A DNA stretch of 11,914 bases from Acidobacteriaceae bacterium. Its GTDB lineage: Bacteria > Acidobacteriota > Terriglobia > Terriglobales > Acidobacteriaceae. This document shows positions 1 through 7,329 of the stretch, piece after piece. The position numbers and the translations under genes were made by a program. The stretch spans positions 3,411 through 15,324 of the forward strand of contig PMOF01000131.1 of NCBI GenBank assembly GCA_003162495.1, read 5' to 3'. Numbering within the stretch: the stretch's first letter is position 1; each line of letters opens with the position of its first letter. Under the pieces are notes generated by a model, which was not told where the DNA came from, did no database searches, and saw only the letters and a list, made by a program, of their open reading frames with translations.

Positions 1-996
1 GTTGTCGCCGGCCTCGCCGTCTTGTTCGCTTTCGTCCCACCACAGGATGATCGCGCCCCCGTCCCTATAGGCTTTGGAAGACAGGATGAGCGGAACGAGC
101 CGGCTTACCGCGTTATCGCCCGCCCTGATCTGCGCCGCATCGCCGGTCAGGCCTGCGAATCCCCCGGTGAGTCCGCTGTGCATTTCGTTGAATTGATCGG
201 GCGTAATCCAGTTGTAATCGGCCACGCGGTCGTTGGCCAGATCGAAGGCCAATTGCTGCAATGGTGCGTAGTTTCTGCGCAGCGGATTTGAGGTACTTGT
301 ATCGTCGCCGCCGTTTGTATCGGTGAAGAACAGCATGGGGTTATGTTTGGGCGCATAGTTGTATTGCATTGAATTGTTATAGGCGTTCAGGTAGTTGCCC
401 GGCCCGAACACGCCCGACAGGCTCACCAGAGGAACGGTCCATTCATCTTGCGGCAATGGCAGGTTGATGAGCTTGCCGCCCGCGGTCGTCAGGTCGATAT
501 CTTCCTGATACGACTTCCAGGATCTTCCCGCCCTCTGCAGCAGACCGCTCAGGTGCTGGGTCGTGTTCTGGGCGTTGGGTGGAGTGTCTTTATAGGGATC
601 ATCGTCATCCAGGATGCCAAAATTGGTCCCGGCCTCCGCCCACAGGTAGTTGGGTTCGGAGGGATGAATATGGGCGTTGTTTCCGCTGGGCGTGGCCAGA
701 ACGTTGTGATAGGCAGTCGCGTAGGCCACGTGCTTGCTGATGTTCTCCTGGTGGCCATCGACAAAGACAACCCCGGTTCCGTTCACCAGGCTATTGATGA
801 ACGGCGCATTTACGTTCTGAAAAACGGGCTCAATGCCTCCGGTGACTGTGGTTGGCTGAGTCCAGTTGTGATTCTCCAGCGCGATTACGAATACGTGTTT
901 GATTTCCCGGTCTTCCTGGGCGCTTGCGCTCCCAGTGCTAAGGGCAGCCACGAGTGCAAGCCCGGCGAGGGAACGGAGATAGGGTACGGTGGACAT
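1..996 (-). CDS. Secreted phosphoesterase (PF04185-like), 3' end cut by window edge
   Basis: The minus strand is open for 332 codons from an ATG at 996 to the window edge, so the C-terminus is missing. GGAGG lies 5 bases upstream of the start. Residues 1-26 form a signal peptide (hydrophobic core, then ASA before Gln27), so the product is exported. The mature N-terminus has HVFVIALENHNW (residues 34-45), matching the opening metal-binding block of the PF04185 phosphoesterase family, which includes acid phosphatases and phospholipase C. A later HVAYATAYHNVLATPSGNNA stretch fits the same family. The segment IILWWDESEQD (about 316-326) matches its second Asp/Glu metal-site block. The protein probably hydrolyses a phosphate mono- or diester outside the cytoplasm; the substrate cannot be told from sequence. 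It is transcribed away from the next gene, so it has its own promoter. Family assignment is firm, exact activity is not. Confidence 0.88.
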   Translation of the reverse strand, partial: MSTVPYLRSLAGLALVAALSTGSASAQEDREIKHVFVIALENHNWTQPTTVTGGIEPVFQNVNAPFINSLVNGTGVVFVDGHQENISKHVAYATAYHNVLATPSGNNAHIHPSEPNYLWAEAGTNFGILDDDDPYKDTPPNAQNTTQHLSGLLQRAGRSWKSYQEDIDLTTAGGKLINLPLPQDEWTVPLVSLSGVFGPGNYLNAYNNSMQYNYAPKHNPMLFFTDTNGGDDTSTSNPLRRNYAPLQQLAFDLANDRVADYNWITPDQFNEMHSGLTGGFAGLTGDAAQIRAGDNAVSRLVPLILSSKAYRDGGAIILWWDESEQDGEAGDN

Positions 997-1001
997 TGAA
1001 A

Positions 1002-1006
1002 CCTCC
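1002..1006 (-). promoter_or_regulatory. Ribosome binding site of the phosphoesterase gene
   Basis: On the minus strand the bases read GGAGG, followed by five bases and ATG at 996. This is a near-ideal Shine-Dalgarno sequence and fixes the start of the gene. Confidence 0.75.
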
Positions 1007-1046
1007 AACTTGGGATTTGCGGCATCTTGCTGAGTGCTTCTCAGAT

Positions 1047-1076
1047 GGTTGATCCACCAAGCACGGTTGACCAACC
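1047..1076. repeat. Two 12-base direct repeats upstream of the phosphoesterase gene
   Basis: GGTTGATCCACC (1047-1058) and GGTTGACCAACC (1065-1076) agree at 10 of 12 positions and are 18 bases apart. The second is itself an inverted repeat (GGTTG-AC-CAACC). They lie 50-80 bases upstream of the phosphoesterase start, where an operator would be expected. Binding by a regulator is inference; chance similarity remains possible. Confidence 0.35.
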
Positions 1077-1206
1077 TGCCACTTGAAGATTGGTAGCAGG
1101 CGTATGTTGCGTCATGATGACTTCCACGTTAAAGGACATGCGTTCTGCAAACCGATCCATTCGCACAAGAAGTCGAGTGTTCCAGTCATGCCGCAACCCG
1201 TTCGCA

Positions 1207-1315
1207 GGTGGAGAACCTGCTGCTGACCAGCGTCTTTGAGCCGGTGCGCTTCTTTGGCCAACCGTTGCGCGGCCTGGCGGTGATCTCGTTCGCCGGTGTG
1301 TCGGTGCGGGGATAA
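1207..1315 (+). repeat. Copy A of a duplicated, formerly coding fragment
   Basis: This copy and copy B (1334-1441) align without gaps for about 90 bases at an offset of 127, and a one-base indel follows. Read on the plus strand from 1208, copy A encodes VENLLLTSVFEPVRFFGQPL and continues RGLAVISFAG to a TAA at 1313. From 1208 to 1297 there are eight substitutions relative to copy B. Six are synonymous third-position changes and two are conservative (Val/Ala, Leu/Val). This pattern indicates that the plus-strand frame was under protein-level selection before the copies decayed. No start codon with a ribosome site is visible, and the frame is open only from 1133. I do not recognise the parent protein. 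Confidence 0.55.
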
Positions 1316-1333
1316 GGGCAGGGAATAGGGAAT

Positions 1334-1441
1334 GGTGGAGAACCTGCTGCTGACCAGCGTCTTTGAGCCGGCGCGCTTCTTTGGCCAGCCGGTGCGCGGC
1401 CTGGCGGTAATTTCCTTTGCCGGGTATCCGTGCGCGGATAA
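1334..1441 (+). repeat. Copy B of the duplicated, formerly coding fragment
   Basis: This is the second copy of the fragment described at 1207-1315, starting at GTG 1335 (or ATG 1332). The frame encodes VENLLLTSVFEPARFFGQPV, then RGLAVISFAG, and runs a little further before stopping. The offset of 127 is not a multiple of three and a stop separates the copies, so they cannot form one reading frame. The region is best read as gene remnants left in an intergenic space. A minus-strand frame also spans both copies, but there the substitutions change many residues, so it is the less likely coding strand. Confidence 0.5.
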
Positions 1442-1756
1442 AACAGTAGAGCCTCATCGCCACCGTTTGACCGGATAGGAAACAGAGGCCCTCTAAACTG
1501 CCCGTCACATATACACACTCGGTTATTAATCAAATAGCAACTTCCGGGTTAGCCGGTGATTCGCCCGGAACTCGGCCGAGTCCAAAAACATCCCACAAGC
1601 CGACTTGCTAATACTGATCCTGAGATTCGTAGCCAGATGATAGACAAGAGCGATACAAGTAGCTGGCTCCCGTGACGATCTCAATTCGCCAATTCGCCTA
1701 GCCCGTCATCGCTAGCCGATCTCTGTGTACCGACCTGGGGGACCGCGAACCAGGGT
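1442..1756. other. Intergenic stretch with no recognised feature
   Basis: These bases carry no gene-like frame with a ribosome site, no clear hairpin with a T-tract and no recognisable RNA. They lie between the repeated fragments and the promoter-like TATAAT box of the next gene. Confidence 0.5.
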
Positions 1757-1762
1757 TATAAT
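1757..1762 (+). promoter_or_regulatory. Perfect -10 box (TATAAT) upstream of the CsgG-like gene
   Basis: The bases are an exact TATAAT. No convincing -35 box is seen at 16-18 bases upstream. Transcription would begin near 1769, giving a leader of about 82 bases to the chosen start at 1851. It also rules out translation from the ATG at 1725, which lies upstream of the predicted transcript start. Confidence 0.5.
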
Positions 1763-1850
1763 TGGGCTCTGTTTCAAGATGTCCCGTACCCAATCGAAAA
1801 GCAAGAAGGCACTGAACCGGGTGCGGGCTTTGCCGGTCGCTGGAGGACGC

Positions 1851-2747
1851 ATGTGGCTCACTAGATCGTCGTGCGCGCTCGCTCTGTTGCTCTGTCAATC
1901 TCTCTACGCCCAGCCGGCCAGGCGCGTCGCGGTCATCTCCGGGAACGGCGCGCTGGAGCAGGCAATGCCCATCTATAAAATTGGAGAAAACCGCCTGACG
2001 CTCAGCCTGACCGGAAAGCTGGCCGGCATGCCCGGAATCACCTTGATTGCGCAGACGGATGTTGATCTGCTCCTCAAGACCCAGAACTTTGAGAATAGCG
2101 ACCGGTCTTCAACGGAGACGGCAGCGCACATCGGCAAACTGCTGGGCGCGGCGCAGATTGTGCTGGTGAACTTTACCAACGGAATTCAGAGCCAACACCT
2201 GGAAGACTCGTCGATGTCGACAAAGGTCATCGCCACGGTGCAGGCGGATGGGAATGCGCGGCTCATCGATGTGGAGACCGGCGCGATTCTGGCTCAGCCC
2301 TCGTGCTCATTCAAGCAGGAGGCAGTCGCGTCGGAGACCAGAAAGTTTCCGGTGACAAAGACCACCGGCGAAGGTCTGCAGGCAACGTGGAGCGATCTGT
2401 GGACGAAAGCTACGAATCAGTTTACGGAAGAGCTTGGCGACAAACTGGCCAGCGCGCTGGCCCATGCGCCGGCGCCAGAAGCCGGGGACATTCTAGTGGC
2501 CGGCATCGCGAATGGGAGCATCCTGATCAACAAGGGAACATCTTCCGGCATCAGGCAAGGAGAACGGTTTCAGATTTTCCGCATGGTCTCTACGGGTCTC
2601 ACCGACCCTGCAACCAACGAGATGATCAAGCAAAAGCAGCGAATTTGCGTCTTGACCGTAACCGATGCGGAAGACACCAGTTCATCGGGATCGTGTGCGG
2701 GCAGCACGCCGCAGAGAAACGATATTGCAGAGCCGATCCAGCCTTAA
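1851..2747 (+). CDS. Exported CsgG-like protein with FlgT-like C-terminal domain
   Basis: The chosen product is 298 residues. The ATG at 1851 has GGAGGA three bases upstream and opens directly onto a signal peptide (MWLTRSSCALALLLCQSLYA, residues 1-20). The in-frame ATG at 1779 would add 24 Lys/Arg-rich residues before that leader and is less likely. Residues about 25-200 look like a CsgG/LpoB-type domain: a strand start (RRVAVISGNG), a middle part predicting resistance to a low-copy 'Q' motif (LLLKTQNF), and a GAAQIVLVNF core strand. From about 212 the segment GDILVAGIANGSILINKG resembles the FlgT C-terminal fold, which ends ICVLTVTDAEDTSSSGSCAG followed by the typical 'ND' turn. Such proteins act in the periplasm or at the outer membrane as assembly factors. 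The partner is unknown, there is no clear lipobox, and it sits alone rather than in a curli or flagellar operon. The fold is inferred by eye only. Confidence 0.65.
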   Translation: MWLTRSSCALALLLCQSLYAQPARRVAVISGNGALEQAMPIYKIGENRLTLSLTGKLAGMPGITLIAQTDVDLLLKTQNFENSDRSSTETAAHIGKLLGAAQIVLVNFTNGIQSQHLEDSSMSTKVIATVQADGNARLIDVETGAILAQPSCSFKQEAVASETRKFPVTKTTGEGLQATWSDLWTKATNQFTEELGDKLASALAHAPAPEAGDILVAGIANGSILINKGTSSGIRQGERFQIFRMVSTGLTDPATNEMIKQKQRICVLTVTDAEDTSSSGSCAGSTPQRNDIAEPIQP

Positions 2748-2903
2748 CCGGCAGGTCCTGCTGCCCATTACCGCAATTGGCGGAAGCGCGTACCTTCGCC
2801 TGCAACAAGGGAATGCAAAATGCGAAGAAATCCTCCACCACTGCGAAAGTGATTTCAGAAAGTCCTAGGCACTCATCATTGCGTCTGGTGGTACGCTGGC
2901 TGC

Positions 2904-3398
2904 ATGGAATCCGCGACACCAGGGCGGGTGGTGTGGCTGCTGATAAAGTGGACTTTTCTCCTGACGGGTCCCTTGTTCCTGGGCGGGGCACTGATCTCCG
3001 CGCACTACACACAGCGGTTTTTGCTCCGCAGCGTGACGGTGCAGGGCAGGGTTGTGGGTCTGAAGCAAGTGCGAGGAGGCCAGGACAACACCCTGACCTA
3101 TGCTCCCGTTTTCAGGTTTGATGTTCCGGGTACGCACTTCGCCACCGTGGTTTCACACACCTCTTCGAGTCCTCCGGACTTCAAGGTGGGTGAGATGGTT
3201 ACGGTGCATTACAAGCAGGGTCATCCGGAGGGCGCGGTGATTGACTCCTTCGGGCAGCTTTGGCTTGGGGATGTGGTTTTCGGGGGCGTTGGCGCACTGT
3301 TTACCTGCATCAGCCTGCTGATTGTAGTTCATGTGCGAAAGGGAAAACGGCGGAATCTGGGGATGGCGGGTGATGGTTCGGGCATAACCCGGCTTTGA
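2904..3398 (+). CDS. Small two-helix membrane protein, DUF3592-like
   Basis: The product is 164 residues. A hydrophobic helix at about 9-32 and another at about 120-143 flank an extracytoplasmic-sized loop. The loop has the pattern of DUF3592 proteins: a strand (VTVQGRVVGLKQV, 44-56), then YAPVFRFDVPG (66-76), then a KVGEMVTVHYKQGHPEGAVI segment (94-113). The C-terminus after the second helix is basic (RKGKRR), which favours a cytoplasmic tail. The function of the family is unknown. The gene is 156 bases downstream of the CsgG-like gene on the same strand, so co-transcription is possible but not shown. No strong ribosome site is visible before the ATG, so the start is less certain than the frame. 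Confidence 0.7.
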   Translation: MESATPGRVVWLLIKWTFLLTGPLFLGGALISAHYTQRFLLRSVTVQGRVVGLKQVRGGQDNTLTYAPVFRFDVPGTHFATVVSHTSSSPPDFKVGEMVTVHYKQGHPEGAVIDSFGQLWLGDVVFGGVGALFTCISLLIVVHVRKGKRRNLGMAGDGSGITRL

Positions 3399-3467
3399 AC
3401 GGGCGCGAAGGATGTCCTGGTTGGGTCGAGATTCCGAATGGACGCCGCTGGGTGGGGTTCGTGGTCT

Positions 3468-3502
3468 CCCACCCTTTTCGCAGAAAGCGCGAAAAGGATG
3501 GG
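3468..3502. repeat. Hairpin-forming palindrome (REP-like)
   Basis: CCCACCCTTTTCGC (3468-3481) pairs with GCGAAAAGGATGGG (3489-3502) around a 7-base loop; 13 of 14 pairs match. No T-tract follows on either side, so it is a poor intrinsic terminator. It could be one copy of a dispersed palindromic element, as is common in intergenic spaces of such genomes; I cannot count copies here. Confidence 0.55.
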
Positions 3503-3663
3503 GCACCCAGGTTCTCATGTGCACAGCTGATCACGAGTCCTTTTTCGAACTCCGGGCGGTTTGTAGGCAACCCGTAAATTACTCTTAAGCTAATAACCGA
3601 GTGATGATGTGAAATGGGGGTGTGAACTTTACGCTGTCCCCATCTCCTGTTCATGCCTCCCGT
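3503..3663. other. Intergenic stretch between palindrome and next promoter
   Basis: Apart from the palindrome to the left and the promoter-like boxes to the right, I see no gene, RNA or repeat in this part of the gap between the DUF3592-like and the TPR-protein genes. Confidence 0.45.
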
Positions 3664-3692
3664 TTGACCCTGCCCCAACGTCTAACTAGACT
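3664..3692 (+). promoter_or_regulatory. Sigma-70-like promoter of the TPR-protein gene
   Basis: TTGACC (3664-3669, 5 of 6 to TTGACA) and TAGACT (3687-3692, 4 of 6 to TATAAT) are separated by exactly 17 bases. Transcription would start near 3699, about ten bases before the ATG at 3710. This argues against the in-frame TTG at 3692 as start. It is a prediction by eye. Confidence 0.4.
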
Positions 3693-3709
3693 TGCAGCAG
3701 GGTCTCATC

Positions 3710-5572
3710 ATGATGTTCCATCGATTTCGATCTTCCACGGTTCTTACCGCAGCAGTTTCGGCTATCGTATTTTGTTTGATGGCGAGTTTTGCGCCCTCTC
3801 AGGCTGGATGCCAGGCTTCTGACAGCGGTTCCGGCAAGAGTCAGAGTTCCTCCTCGCAACCCATTCAACAGGAGAAGGCGCCGTCGCTGGTCGATCCGGC
3901 GGGGCCGACTATTTCGCTGGTCAGCTCGGAGCCGTTGTTTCTGATGGCCGCGGCGCTGAACGCCTGCGGCTACGATGAGGGCCTGGACGAGAGCGCGCCG
4001 GTGCGCAAGCGGGTTCGCGAGGAGATCAACCAGGCGCTTGCCAAGAGCGAGGACGCCCGAGACAAGCGCGACAAAGTTTGCCTCTACATTGCGCAGCACC
4101 GCATGACGGGTTCGGAGCGGGATATTTCGCAGTACATCTCGCTGGCCTTGTATCTGACCCCGCCGCCGGAGCTTGAGACCTCGGCGGAGCTGTCGGAGAT
4201 GCCGCCGGATTCGACCCAGGTGGTGGAGATTGTGCCTCTGCTGAAGGATTTTGTGGCGGCGGTGGATCTGCACGGGATATGGCTCGCGGTGCACCTCACC
4301 TACGATCAGGAGGCGGACCGGCTGCACGATTCGCTATCCAGGATGATCGTCGAGACCAATCTTTACCTGAAGATGCCGGCTTCGACGTACGAAGGACGCC
4401 GGTTTGTGGTGGTGATCGAGCCGCTGCTTTCGCCGCGCACCGTGAATGCGCGCATTTACGGGACCGACTACGTGGTCGTGGTTTCGCCGGTAAACGGACA
4501 GATTCGCATGAACGACGTGCGCCACACTTATCTGCATTACATTATTGAGCCGCTGCTTTTTTCACGGGCCAATGCGGTGGACCGGACGCAGCCGCTTCTC
4601 AAGGAGATTCGGGACTCGCCTTTGGAGTTCCGCTACCGCTCCGATACGGTGCCGCTGACCATTGAGTGCCTGATCAAGGCCATTGAGGCGCGGACCATGG
4701 ACACGGGCGTTCCGGTGTACACGATTCCGGCGGGCGTGGAGCGGTCCGATTTGCCGCGCTATGAGCATGAGCGGCAGGTGTATCAGCAGAAAGTGGACGC
4801 AGTTCGGCTGGCGACGGTGCATCACGACATGACGCAGGGGTTCGTGCTGACGCAGTATTTTTACGGGCAGTTGATCCAGTTTGAGAAGGATCCGGCCAGC
4901 TTGAAAGATGCGATCGGCGAGATGGTTTACAGCATGGACGTGGACCAGCAGGTGCACCGCGCCCGGGATATCGAATTCGACAAAGAGGCTGACGGCGAGG
5001 TGCTGGGGCGCAGCGTGCCGCGCAAGTTGACAGGCCTGGATCTGGCGGAGTCGCGCCTGGCGGCCGGCGACGTGGCCACGGCCAGCGCCATGGCGCGACA
5101 GGCCCTGGCGGCGCAGGACGATACCGTCTCATCGGTGGCAAATGGCGCGCGGGCCAACTTCATCCTGGCCCGGGCGGCCATCGCGACCGGTCATCCGGAG
5201 GACGCGATCAACGATTTCCAGCGGACGCTGGCCACCAGCAAGGAGCCTCGGCTGCTGGCGTGGTCGCACATTTACCTGGGCCGGATGCTGGATCTGGATT
5301 GCAAGCGCGAGCAGGCGGTTTCTGAATACACGGCGGCGATGAAGGTAAGAGACGGCCAGCAGGATACGCGGCTGGCCGCCGAGCGCGGGGTCAAGACGGC
5401 TTTTTCCGTCAAGGGCCACAGCTGCGACGAGGATGCGGAGGACGACGGCTCGGGTTCGGCCGACCCGGGCCCGGATGGCCCCGGTCCAGCTAACTCCGGA
5501 AAGGCCAAACCCGCAGCGACGGCGCCCGGAGCCGGAGCGGCGGGGCAAACCGGGACTGCGAAGCCGCAATAA
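3710..5572 (+). CDS. Exported TPR protein with metalloprotease-like HTxxH motif
   Basis: The product is 620 residues from ATG 3710; ATG 3713 is equally possible. AGGG lies 8 bases upstream. Residues 1-32 form a signal peptide. Cleavage may follow SQA (30-32), or the protein may be lipidated at Cys34, though Gln at -3 is a poor lipobox. The middle part (about 45-330) has a helix-rich region and the motif RHTYLHYIIEP, with His272, His276 and Glu280. The spacing matches an HExxH zinc site but Thr replaces the catalytic Glu, so the domain may bind metal without cutting, or merely resemble a peptidase. Residues about 444-565 carry at least two to three TPR-like repeats (ANFILARAAIATGHPEDAIN; HIYLGRMLDLDCKREQAVSE). 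The last 50 residues are Gly/Ala/Pro-rich and probably disordered. A scaffold role in the periplasm is inference. It ends 139 bases before rnc. Confidence 0.7.
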   Translation: MMFHRFRSSTVLTAAVSAIVFCLMASFAPSQAGCQASDSGSGKSQSSSSQPIQQEKAPSLVDPAGPTISLVSSEPLFLMAAALNACGYDEGLDESAPVRKRVREEINQALAKSEDARDKRDKVCLYIAQHRMTGSERDISQYISLALYLTPPPELETSAELSEMPPDSTQVVEIVPLLKDFVAAVDLHGIWLAVHLTYDQEADRLHDSLSRMIVETNLYLKMPASTYEGRRFVVVIEPLLSPRTVNARIYGTDYVVVVSPVNGQIRMNDVRHTYLHYIIEPLLFSRANAVDRTQPLLKEIRDSPLEFRYRSDTVPLTIECLIKAIEARTMDTGVPVYTIPAGVERSDLPRYEHERQVYQQKVDAVRLATVHHDMTQGFVLTQYFYGQLIQFEKDPASLKDAIGEMVYSMDVDQQVHRARDIEFDKEADGEVLGRSVPRKLTGLDLAESRLAAGDVATASAMARQALAAQDDTVSSVANGARANFILARAAIATGHPEDAINDFQRTLATSKEPRLLAWSHIYLGRMLDLDCKREQAVSEYTAAMKVRDGQQDTRLAAERGVKTAFSVKGHSCDEDAEDDGSGSADPGPDGPGPANSGKAKPAATAPGAGAAGQTGTAKPQ

Positions 5573-5711
5573 TCCGCTTCAGGCGGCATTGGAACTCCTC
5601 GCAGCGTCTAATAAGCTCATTGGGAGGGCGTTCCGGAGTCTCGGGCTGCGGGGCATTCTCCGGAAGCGATCGAGAAGAATCGAAACTCGACCGATAACGA
5701 CTGGGGGGCCC

Positions 5712-6545
5712 GTGGCAGCAGCCTTGTCCGAACTGGAAAACGCGCTTGGGCATAGCTTTGCGAACCGGGAGCTGCTGCTGCGCGCGCTGACGCATCGTTC
5801 GTTCGCGAATGAGTTGGCGGGCAACGGACATTCGATTGAAAATGGGGAGGAAGAGGCGGCGGGGCAAGGAGACAATGAGCGCATGGAGTTTCTGGGCGAC
5901 GCCGTGCTGGGCCTGGTGGTGGCGGAGGCGTTGTTTGGGGCGCATCCGGAGTGGCAGGAAGGCGAACTGACCCGGGTCCGCTCTCAACTGGTGAGCCGCC
6001 AGCACATGGCGGAGGTGGCGGTGGCGATCGGGCTGGGCAGTCACCTGCGCCTGAGCCGGGGCGAGGAACGAAGCGGCCTGAGGCGCAAGACTACGGTGCT
6101 TTCGAATACCATGGAGGCAGTGATGGCCGCGCTGCTGCTGGATGGCGGCCTGGAGCCGGTGAGGGCTTTTGCGCGGCGCTGGGTGATGGGCGAGACAGCC
6201 GAACAGCTGGCCCAGGAACTGGCATCCGGGGCGGCGCTGGGCAATTTCAAATCCGCGCTGCAGGAACAACTGCAGGCGGCTCGGGCCGGATCGCCCGTAT
6301 ACAAAGTGAGGAGCGAGAGCGGTCCCGACCACCGCAAGCGTTTCCTGGTGGAGGTTCGGCTGCAGACGGAAGACGGAGCGCTGGGAAAGCCGCTGGCCCG
6401 CGGCACGGGGAGTACCAAGAAACACGCGGAACAGGATGCGGCACGGCGCGCTCTGGATCGGCTGAGGGCTGCGGCAGCCAAGCTCGGCGATCCAACAGCT
6501 TGCCAGCCGGACGGCACACTGAATGAGGAGGAAGCGGAGAAATGA
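5712..6545 (+). CDS. rnc: Ribonuclease III
   Basis: RNase III cuts double-stranded RNA, maturing rRNA precursors and some mRNAs. The 277-residue product has both family domains. The catalytic domain (about 5-150) has the signature NERMEFLGDAV (55-65), giving Glu56, Glu59 and Asp63. A second metal block, LSNTMEAVMAALLLDGG (130-146), gives Glu135. Asn132 stands where E. coli has Asp114, a substitution I believe also occurs in other family members. A 20-residue Glu/Gly-rich insert lies between HRSF and the signature. The double-stranded RNA-binding domain (about 176-250) ends in GTGSTKKHAEQDAARRAL. The start is uncertain: GTG 5712 is preceded by a G-run and places the family's N-terminus correctly. 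The frame stays open upstream into the end of the preceding gene, giving an Arg-rich extension I regard as non-coding. The stop overlaps the next ATG by four bases, so the two are translationally coupled. Confidence 0.93.
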   Translation: MAAALSELENALGHSFANRELLLRALTHRSFANELAGNGHSIENGEEEAAGQGDNERMEFLGDAVLGLVVAEALFGAHPEWQEGELTRVRSQLVSRQHMAEVAVAIGLGSHLRLSRGEERSGLRRKTTVLSNTMEAVMAALLLDGGLEPVRAFARRWVMGETAEQLAQELASGAALGNFKSALQEQLQAARAGSPVYKVRSESGPDHRKRFLVEVRLQTEDGALGKPLARGTGSTKKHAEQDAARRALDRLRAAAAKLGDPTACQPDGTLNEEEAEK

Positions 6546-7324
6546 GCAGCACTGCCCTGGTGGCCGGCACTCCTGGGCCGCAGCTTTCGCGGCATCGGCT
6601 CCACTTGCCTACGGTGCCGGAGGCGTTCGCCTCGCTGCTGCGGACCATCGTGGTAGCGCTTTTTCTTCTAACGTTTTTGCTGCAACCTTACTTGATCCCG
6701 TCGGAAAGCATGGAGCACACCTTGCTGGTGGGCGATTTTGTGCTGGTGAACAAGCAGGTTTATGCGCCGAGCGGCTGGCTCAGCCGTTGGATCATGCCGT
6801 ATCACGAGATTGCGCGAGGAGATATTGTTGTTTTCCACCACCCGGCCCCGCCATTTCTGGTGAAGCGGGTAGTGGGCATTCCCGGCGACCGGCTGCGCAT
6901 CGAGGATGGACGGGTGACGGTGAACGGCCAGGCGCTGGACGAGCCATACGCGGCCTTCGAGCCTACCGCCTACGATCCTTTCCGCGAGGAGTTTCCGGCC
7001 AAGGTGTATACCGATCCGGAGGTCGATCGGATTTGGTGGGAGCAGATGCAGAGCCTCACCCGAAATGGCGAGCTGGTGGTGCCCGCGGGCGAATATTTTG
7101 TGCTGGGCGACAACCGCAATCACAGCAAGGATTCCCGCTTCTGGGGCTTTGTGCCGCGGGCGCAGATCGTGGCCCGGCCGCTGGTGATTTACTTCTCGCT
7201 GAGGCGTCCCTCGACCACCGATGTGCAACAGGCCGCGGATGATAGACTCGGACACGACAGGGAACTTTCAGCAAAACTGACCGGGTTTGCACGCTGGAAG
7301 CGCATCTTCCTGGTGGTTCACTAA
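6542..7324 (+). CDS. lepB: Signal peptidase I, first of three paralogues
   Basis: Signal peptidase I removes leader peptides from proteins exported by Sec or Tat, working on the outer face of the inner membrane. The 260-residue product has one membrane helix (about 29-48), then the catalytic block IPSESMEHTLLVGD with Ser56, the KRVVGIPGD block with general-base Lys108, and the GDNRNHSKDSRFWG block (189-202). All catalytic features are intact. ATG 6542 lies within the stop of rnc (ATGA), so it is coupled to it. It differs from the next two copies in using SES rather than SGS, in having a shorter region between the Ser and Lys blocks, and in a basic C-terminal extension (after about 225) with no obvious role. 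It is the most divergent of the three and may be the housekeeping enzyme. Confidence 0.93.
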   Translation: MSSTALVAGTPGPQLSRHRLHLPTVPEAFASLLRTIVVALFLLTFLLQPYLIPSESMEHTLLVGDFVLVNKQVYAPSGWLSRWIMPYHEIARGDIVVFHHPAPPFLVKRVVGIPGDRLRIEDGRVTVNGQALDEPYAAFEPTAYDPFREEFPAKVYTDPEVDRIWWEQMQSLTRNGELVVPAGEYFVLGDNRNHSKDSRFWGFVPRAQIVARPLVIYFSLRRPSTTDVQQAADDRLGHDRELSAKLTGFARWKRIFLVVH

Positions 7325-7329
7325 GACCT

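Noticed and set aside
448..999. Plus-strand open frame opposite the phosphoesterase
   Set aside because: The minus-strand frame has a signal peptide, a good ribosome site and PF04185-family motifs. The plus-strand frame is a shadow with no recognisable domain.
1041..1533. Long minus-strand reading frames spanning the duplicated fragment
   Set aside because: Substitutions between the two copies change many residues in this frame but are mostly synonymous in the plus-strand frame. There is no convincing ribosome site, and the compositional repeats are explained by the duplication.
1725..1850. Longer N-termini for the CsgG-like protein (ATG 1725 or 1779)
   Set aside because: The start at 1725 lies upstream of the TATAAT box. 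The start at 1779 would place a basic stretch before an otherwise complete signal peptide, and only 1851 has a GGAGGA site.
2748..2903. Possible terminator after the CsgG-like gene
   Set aside because: The only stems (GCAGG-T-CCTGC near the stop and CACT-GCGAA-AGTG at 2839-2851) are short and lack a T-tract.
2303..3121. Plus-strand frame overlapping the CsgG-like and DUF3592-like genes
   Set aside because: It overlaps two better-supported genes in another frame and has the Arg/Gly/His-rich composition typical of a shadow frame.
5490..6425. 311-codon minus-strand frame opposite rnc
   Set aside because: RNase III is unmistakable on the plus strand, and this frame's Arg/Gln/His-rich translation looks like a GC-driven shadow.
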